From positions 15,169,646 through 15,233,645 of the forward strand of contig CM066919.1 of assembly GCA_033964015.1 (NCBI GenBank): a DNA stretch of 64,000 bases, given 5' to 3'. This stretch comes from Scolanthus callimorphus (taxonomy: Eukaryota > Cnidaria > Anthozoa > Actiniaria > Edwardsiidae). Shown in pieces: positions 11,701 through 20,700 of the stretch. How positions within the stretch are numbered: position 1 is the stretch's first letter; each line of letters starts with the position of its first letter. The position numbers and the translations under genes were made by a program. The notes beneath the pieces were generated by a model. It saw only the letters and a program-made list of their open reading frames with translations, did no database searches and had not been told where the DNA came from.

Positions 11701-14700
11701 ACTACTCAGTTGGTCAGCCCTCATTCGTAAATTCGTGGACCCGCCACTGCCTGAGCATCTTGAATAGCAAAGCTTTTGTTTAGTTAGGAGCAAAAGTTTA
11801 CAAAGCATTATTAGAGATGCCTCGATTCGTGCAATCTAAGAAGTCTCTATTAACTATTTGAAATTCAACTTTTACCTCTGGAAATAGGAAAATTGAGGTG
11901 GTTTTTAGTAAGGCAGGAGATCTACCGACCAGTGCCGCAGATTTTTAACAAATTCCAACAGAAGGCTCTGTACTGATACACCAAAGAGCACTTAGATAAG
12001 AAATTGAATCCTCACCGTGGGCTGGGAGGGAATCAAAATCACCGGTTTTAACGGGATTTTGAATAACTTTCGACAAAATGCCAAATATAAAATTTATTGG
12101 ACAAACGTGTCGAAAGTTATTCAGAATCCCGTTAAAACCGGTGATTTTGATTCCCTCCCAGCCCACGGTGCCTGAATCCGAACATCTTCATAGTAGCGCG
12201 AAAATCCAAAATCCGGTGACCAAAAACCTACACTGATCCGGATGCTATAAGCATACCAATTTCGCAAAATGCTAACATAACATAACAGGAGAGCTTGAAA
12301 TCGTAATTTATTGAAGTGATCAATTGTCGTTTTGACGGCGAAATAATTTAAGTGATATCTCAAGCCAAAAAATTAAAAGAAATATCCAGGAAAAAAATCG
12401 AGCACAGTCACTTTCTAGGAAAAAAAATTCGAGCAGCAAGACTGGACGCGAAAAAAATATCGAGCAAAAAAAATTAGCCACTCCCCCCATCAAATATCAA
12501 ATGGTCCGTCCCTTAGCATCATATGTATGCTGGTATGAAATAGCCTTTTTAAGCTAAAAAAAAGTTGGGTAGTTTTTTGGGTATAAAATTTTGGGAGCAG
12601 GTATTTTTTTGGGTATAAAATTTATGGCTGAGGTATTTTTTGGGGTATGCAATTTGGAGCTCCGTCGGACCCCCCTGTCATTTTATATCCGAGTACCCCC
12701 CTGGGGATTTACCTATAGAATTTCCCTTGACATGGAATTTTCTATTATGTAATCCAGGGGATGACTGTTGAAATTTCATGTGGCACTAACTATAGTGTAT
12801 AGTGGTAGTAAATAGGGGTGCAGTGACACCGATTACTGAGACTCAGTGGCATTGAGGGGGCGCTTTGGCACAAATTTACTTCAGTGGAGGTGTGTGTGGT
12901 GTCACTATGTATGGAGTGCAGTAGCACTAACGGGGTATACAGTGCAATGTGTGGGTGCTGTTGCACAAAACAACCACAGCACAGTGGTGCTAAGGGAAGT
13001 ATAGCCACGAAGAGGCTTTGACAAATTTAGTTTGTGATTTTTTTAAGGACTGTGGTAAAAGAACTAGTTCAAGTTTTGTAGCGACTGAGAGGCAGTTTCT
13101 AAGGTGGTTGCATTGAATTGTTACTTTTTACATGGGGGTAAATTTTGCTTACCATATGTCAACAAATATTGACAGGTGAAAAATGCCTAGCTACGCTCCT
13201 GACACTCAGTCGAGTGAGATCTGAAGAGGAATCATCACATGATCTGTAGTATGTGTGGTTCTGCAGTTAAGCCACATCGTGGACCCTGAGTGTTCAGCCC
13301 CCACATCAGTACGTTTTGTGATACATTCTTTCTTAAGCCCCACTTCCCTCAACTTTGTCTGTATGTGTTTGACTTCGTTTGTAAGTGTTTGATTTTGCTG
13401 GTATGTGTTTGACTTTGTATATGTTTGACTTTGTATGTATGTGTTAGACTCTGTATGCATGTGTTTGACTTGTATGTATGTGCTAGACTTTCGATGTATG
13501 TGTTTGACGTTGTGACGTTGCATGTATGTGTTTGATTTTGTTGGTCTGTGTTTGACTGTGTATGTATGTGTTTGACGTTGTATGTATGTGTTTGATTTTG
13601 TTGGTGTGTGTTTGACTTTGTATGTATGTGTTTGACTTTGTATGTATATGTTTGACTTTGCATTTATATGTTTGACTTTGTATGTATGTTTGATATGTAG
13701 GTTGGTCCTCGCCAGATTCGCTCCGAGTCAACCCTTCTCCGTCCCTATAACCCGGCTACCGGGGCCGCGCCCTTCAAGTCTCTAATGGTAGCGGATATCG
13801 GAGATATCGCCGTGAATACATTCAACTTGCCTGCCTCGGTGGACATCATACAGAGTAAAATAGCTGAGGTCATATCTCACGGGTGTACGCCCCTGGTACT
13901 GGGCGGGGACCACAGTATATCGTATCCTGTCCTCAAGGCTCTGAGGGTAAGGGATCCCTGAATTACTCAGTCTTAGTTCCTTCGCTGACCGGAGCGCGGG
14001 CACGTGTATACAGTCCTCACGCGTTACTAGTTCACCGCTGTACATCAATACTGAGCTTTAAAAACTGTTTTGTAGAATTTAGCAGCAATACAGCGAGTAT
14101 CTTGAAAAATGATATTTTGTTTGTACCCATACTGCCCCTAGGGTTTAGTAGGTAGGCTTCGGCGCCCACACGGCCGAGAACCTTTACTGAAATAGCAGTA
14201 TACAATAGCCGTATTGGTACACCAAATCCGACATTAACAGAACATTAAAAAAGTGATGGGGAGGGAAATTTTTCTGACTTTTTTTCGGAGCATGCTCTGC
14301 AGTATTTTTAGTGGGTTTGTGGCTCTGCTTGACTTTTTTTTCAAGGTTTGCTTGCTCTGAGGGTAAAGGAAAAAGCTTTCGTAAAGGTGTGACAAATTAG
14401 TCACCGAGAGGGCGTGCATCTGACAGAAAAAAAACGTCGAATCGCGCATGCACGGTTTAAGGCATAGGGAATAGTTCAAGGGGTGTTTTGCCAAAAGAGT
14501 TGAAATTTCGTTTCCTATCGTTTTAAGGCGCCCAAGACGCCTTCTTTTGTTTTTATCCGTTGCTACTTGTTGGTTATACCAAGGAGCCGAGGGACGCGCT
14601 ATGATCTCACGCCGTTTACAGCATGTTTGTATCAAGAACACATGACACAGTGTTCGAACTGTCCCACCAGTCCATACAAACCTTGGTTTGTGGTGCTGCA

Positions 14701-17700
14701 ATTCACAATTAACAGCGTAGTGGTCGGCGATTGTTGAATTTCTGACCCATGTGCATCGGATTTTGTGATCCGAAAGATATAAGAAATGAGAACGAAAGGG
14801 CTGAATTCGGAAGTGGTGATATTGCTGGTGTTCATGCTTTTTCCTATTTTGCACTCATATCCTCGTTTTAATATCTAAAGCATCTGCTCGGCATCTGCTC
14901 GACGTCTGAGCAACTAGTTGATACATTCCATTTTGATGACGTAGGAGCTCTGCTTTCAAAACTGAACTAATTAACCGCGCAAGCGCGTGGATTTGGTGGA
15001 TAACCAACACTGGTTACCAATAACTCTTAAACATGTCGTTTTATAAGCAATTATTGGATGAGGTTGAGCCAAGAGTTCATAATTAAGAGTGAACAACTCC
15101 GATACAGTATTCGTGAGAGGTCCTTTGTACAGACCTAGTTATTTTTAGAACTGTTTTTCTCGCTGAATTATAATGCTATTGTTTTTTGTAGCCAATCAAA
15201 TTCATTTGATCAGTAGCTCATTACAACTTCGGTATTTAAAACCGCTCAACCGATACGCACGCTCTTGCAAGACTGTATTCTTTAATTAGGCCTATTGTTT
15301 TCTGCCTTTGTTGTTCTCTGTGCGTGACCCTAGGGGATGTATAGAGAAGACTAAGTGCCAATCTAAAAATAACTAGGTCTGTCTAAAGGTTCTCTCAAGC
15401 CCTATTATCATGTTGTACACTCTTATTTATGTACTCTTGGTTGAGCGTGACATCGATAATTGGCAAGGCCGAGGTTTGTGCGCTTCGGCAGATAACACAA
15501 ACCGAGGACGTGACGATTATCGATGTCATGCGAAAACCGAATCCAATAATTGTTTTATTATTCATTGTCTGACATAAATTCAATTTCTTAAGTCGAACAC
15601 GTCGCAAAGCGAGCAGCCACCGTGAAAAGAAAAGAAACACAAAATTTGCCGGGTTTTTGTAATTTCGAACTGCCGCTGAAATAACTTGCAGGCTCGGTCC
15701 AAGTAGCGCGGGCTCGGTCCAACAACCTCTACAGAGAACTGTTCCCGCCGAAAATAGCGCGGGCTCGGTCCAACAACCTCTACAGACAACTGTTCCCGCT
15801 GAAAATAGCGCGGGCTCGGTCCAACAACCTCTACAGACAACTGTTCCCGCTGAAAATAGCGCGGGCTCGGTCCAACAACCTCTACAGACAACTGTTCCCG
15901 CTGAAAATAGCGCGGGCGCTTGCAAACTGCCAGAGTTATACGTATAGACTTTGAGCCAATCAGAAAACGCTTACTGAGTACAATGAAATAATAATAAAAT
16001 AAGTAGATTGTTCCTTAGTCTAATCGAAATGTTTCCGTAATCTATGAGCGTATACAGTGTGTTGCCCAAACTCCGGACGCTTTTTATGTTTAGCGCTATA
16101 ACATTTCGAAAATAAGTCGCAACAGTTTGAATATTTGTAAGCGGTAAGTAAAACTGTTTTCTGGTATAAACAGCGTAAAAACTCTCATTTTTCTCTAAAT
16201 GATAAGTAACTGTGTGGTAAAATTCTGTTGTTCAAAATTGCCCAAACTACGGACAATTTGCCCAAACTCCGGACACAAACTGCACAAATTATTTTCGCCA
16301 CTCTCTTTGCATATATGTGTTATCAATCAAGTTCAAATTGCTAACATTATTGTATTCAACATTTGTGTCTACTTATTAGCTTTATTGTGAGCGAAGAATC
16401 GCAAATGAAAAGAAAACTTGAGTGGGTATTTTTTGTTGTTGTTGCCTAACGAGCTTATCTTATTTTTCGTTTCTAATTAACCCGCTTCGTTGAAATAAAT
16501 GCAATTATTTTAATATTTAGCATTTCTACAATTCAATTTTAGAAAACTTCAGCTCATTTAACAGAAAAAAAATCTTCAAATTTAACGTTTTGTTCTTCCT
16601 CTGGGTTGGTATCGATATTTTGTAGCTGCTGACATGCGAAGAATTGATTACACTAATTAGCCCTCGGCTTGCTGCGAAAATCTAAATCTCTAAATTCCCT
16701 TTGAGCCGTATTAAAAAGCGGCCAAGGCTAGAAAGTTTTCTAATTATGAACATTAATGTAATACTTTATTGCTAAGAAGCAAGCTAAATAGCATCTGACG
16801 AATAAACTAGAATATTTTACCAATTTTTGAGGTACGCGACGTTTCAAATGCAAATTATTCATAACTTCTTCTCATCCTTTTTAATTACGTTGTTCGCTCT
16901 TGCAGTATTTTCTGGAGACTTCTGTTAAATAACGTTAAAACAATACCTGGCCAATACTAAACACTTATTAAGTATCTAAATCCTGCAAAATGGAGTCATT
17001 ATATTTATCTCTCGTCATTTTTTTAGACACAATTAAGGTAGTGCTATATTTGCGTCCGAAGATGGGTTCATTTCGTGAAAAACTCCAGTAACAGTATGAA
17101 ACGTGATTTCTTCCTAATTACAAGCGGAAACACAAAGTTTTCATTTGGGTTAGAAAGAGCTACTATATAACTCCCTTTCTAAACCAAAAAGTAAATGGTT
17201 TCTTTTACGCAAAAGATACAATCTGAAAAGATACACTCACGGAGCCGCTAACATACAAACTAAAGCCACATGCGCTACAACTTGCCTCAGCAAAACTTTA
17301 ATTCTCCCGCTTCAAAAGACGACGAGCAGGTAAAAATTGCACTACAAGTGAGAATGATACTTTGGTTGTTAATTTGTGCGCTATCAAAACTTAAATTTCT
17401 TTTGCGTTTTTAAAATATTGTACATTAAATGCAAAGTGTCCGAGGTTGAGTACCGTCCGGAGTTTGGGCAACACACTGTACTTGCAATTCCGGCTGGGCA
17501 GAGGAACTCTTTTTTTCTGTTCGAGTCGTGATCGAGATTCCACATTGAGGTTCACATTGTGCGTTGAACATAGTTCCACTGTGTTTCCTAAGTCTTTCGG
17601 ATGAGACAATAAACCGAGCTCCTGCCTTCCCTTCTAGCCCTGTTCAAGGTGGACGCTAAAGAACCCATTGCACGGCTATTTGTATGAGTAGGGGATTGTC

Positions 17701-20700
17701 CTCCCGGAGCAATGGCCTGACTACCGGAGGCACATATACTTTTTAACAGCCCTTATGATTGTAAGCTACGCGGCAGCAATTTGCGCCATCTAATGCAGCC
17801 CGTCCTCCAACCTCCTTGTCTAGCAATCGAGTATTCCGACCGCTTTGAATTCCATCACGATGAGGAGAAGACCTATACATCCGCTACTAACCTCCAAGGT
17901 GCTTAAAACCTGCGGGGTGCCTGCTTGGGTTGTAGCTTAAAGAGATGTCATGTGTCTGTCATGACCTAGAGCCCCGGGGGGGGTTCTCCCATGTAAGAGT
18001 GATAGGGGTGCTCGTCGGGACATCGGAAAATATACCCTAAAAAATACCAGGAAATAAAAAATCCAACCCCTAAAAAATACCTTATAAAACAAAATGACCC
18101 CTAAAAAATACCAACAATAAACCTTTTTTGTTATTGTTTATTGTTTCTCATCTCAAAACAAGCTTATTTTAGAGCTATAAATGAACGAAGAAAGAAAGAA
18201 AATGTTTCACTGGGTTTGTGACCTTTTCATTCATTTGCGTACCCCTAAAAAATACCATTAATTAGTGAAGGCCACAATTTTTCTCCGATACCCCCTAAAA
18301 AATACCTGAAACTCGATTTTGACCCCTAAAAAATACGACGAGCACGACGAGCATTTACAGAACACAGACAACTGGTCATGGAAGACTTTATTATCATCCT
18401 AACTCTACTGTTTATCTGGCGGCAGCAAAATAGAAGTCGAACAAGACGTCGGAATAGAGCTCGAAAAGGAGCCGAGGCTCATGTTGCAGTGAATGTTTCA
18501 GCTCACTTTGAATGACAACTGTCAAATTTTGTTTGCTTAGCACGACTCAAGCGTACTTTTTTCGGGCTTCAAACGCGCTGCGGCACCTTTGACAAATTAG
18601 CAAATCATATCAAGTATCAAGCACGAATTCTGGCTATCTGTTAAGCCGGTCAGACTTCTAGCACGACTCTAGCGCGCTGTGTCTATGGCAACATAGCTAA
18701 GCACGGCATCTCTAGCTCAAGTCTGACTGAAATGCTGTTACTAATCGTGTTCAGGTCACGCAATGAAAAATAAATTTGCATAATAAATTACAATTGAGTA
18801 GCCTGTGTACATCCGCTACTATAACCTCCCTCCTCTGAAGCAGGCTGAGTGTGTGTGAGGAAGATTTATCAGCCAATCAAATTCGACTGAAAAATTGATA
18901 ACGTGATCGCGATCAGGAACGAGTTTCCGAGTCCTGAAGAAGGGATTGCGTGACCTGAACACGATTAGTAACCGGATTTCACAGACGCTACTATCCTCTT
19001 GGAGGTTACTAGCGTATGTACACAGGCTAGGCTAGAGAAGACCCATTCAATAAATGCCATTAGGCTAACCGGCATTGCAGTAACTCTACGAGCCGTATCG
19101 AACTGATTGTTCTCTGTTTCCAGTCCAAACACGGCCCTCTAGGGATGGTACATGTAGACGCCCACTCGGACACGTCACCAGGGGTAAACCAAGAGAAGAT
19201 CTTCCACGGGAGTCCCTTCTACTGGGCGGTAGAGGAGGGGCTCTTGGATCCAGCTTGTGTGGTCCAAATAGGGCTGCGAGGGCCTTGGTACGATGAGGTA
19301 GAGTTTGACTGGGCGCGAAATAAGGTAAAACGCTTGTACAGCACCTTTCTTTGTTCTATTTTCGCGCACGCGGAGGATCTCATTTTACTCAAGCCGTTTT
19401 AGTTGATATTTTAGTTTTACGTCTAATTCGTGGGAAATCTCTTTCGCCTTACGATCAAGCGTGCTCGTTTTAATTACGAATTCAGAGCTTCTCCCGTAGT
19501 GAATTGAACTTAGAACGATTATCTGCACATGCTGTGAAATCGTGTTCGAAAAGCAACTGCTTGGCGAGTTCCTTCATGAGTTCCGTAGTCATTCAAACTC
19601 ATTGTTATCTTGTCGCCTTTTATCAGGGGTTCCGTCTGGTGTTTGCTAAAGACTGTTGGCATAAGAGCTTAACACCGCTGATGGATGAAGTGCGGGCTCA
19701 GGTTGGGGATGGTCCTGTCTACATGAGTTTTGATATCGATGGCCTGGACCCGACATTCGCGCCTGGGACTGGTGAGTACATGCCTCTCTATATCAGTCTT
19801 ACCCTGAATTCTTGGTGTGCAACCATTCCTTTGGGAATAAAATAAGAAAAGCGAGGCGGCCATGTTGGAGGAAAGATGAAAAGGGAACAAAGGAACTTTC
19901 TTTTGTTCTATACATCCAACATGGCCGCCAGTGACGTCACATGCAAACCAAGAATACTATGGACGAAGAAAAACAAGTATGAAGCCGGCCGTATGCTCGA
20001 TAAACCAGCGCCTCTGAGGGCAGGGCTGACCCGAACCTGACAATTAGTAAACAGAACTTGTGAAATTCGGAATTGAATGATGAAATGGTTCAGTGTTCAG
20101 CTGATACATGTGTTTTTTTTGTCGACATTTCCATTATATACCAACCTTCAGGATACACTTAATTAACACAACTTCTAAATAGTCAACTGGAAACACTGCT
20201 AAAGCGATACAAGCAATGGTTATTGACTGGGAGTCTCCCAAACTTGCCTAGTCTCCCGCGCAGCCCGTTCTTTGTGTCGGTCAACGCTTCCCTCCCGAGA
20301 ACGGCTGCTCACATTCGAACCACATTTTAAATTTCCCTTTGTTCTGAATTTAGTCACTTTTGAGACATTTCCAAGGCAACCAGACAAAACAGAAAGTTGC
20401 CAGCCAATAAAAAGCCCCCCTGCCCACGTGGGGTGCGTGTCGTATCGTTTTCGCGACTTCAAAAATAAACCGTTAGAAGGTAAAAATGTAAACAAACCCG
20501 CAATCACGTTCAAAGCGTACAAAATGTGAACAAAACTTATTTGAAATTGTACTTTCTGTTAATCTAACAGATAGTTTGTCAGTTTCTATGTTTCGAATAA
20601 CATGAATTGACTGGAAATATTTCAAGCTTGAATCGATTAATGAATTTGAGTATCGACGTCATAGTTTAAGACAAGATCTCTGATTGGATTAATCGGACTG

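Larger units (their letters stand above)
11025..12705. mobile_element. 1.7-kb CCCAGGGGGG-ended element, outer shell of a three-level nest
   Basis: Termini CCCAGGGGGGTACTCGGGTA and the inverse ending CCCCCCTGGG are flanked by GATTTACC on both sides (8-bp target duplication at 11017-11024 and 12706-12713). Subterminal arms contain GTATTTTTTTGGGTAT-type repeats. No transposase frame is visible, so the element is non-autonomous. Confidence 0.92.

Noticed and set aside
14234..14854. 206-codon minus-strand frame as a host gene
   Set aside because: The SDH-type and PWY...KRRR motifs identify a LINE fragment.
15395..15925. 176-codon minus-strand frame with Cys-rich repeats
   Set aside because: Produced by the 51-bp minisatellite with period divisible by three.
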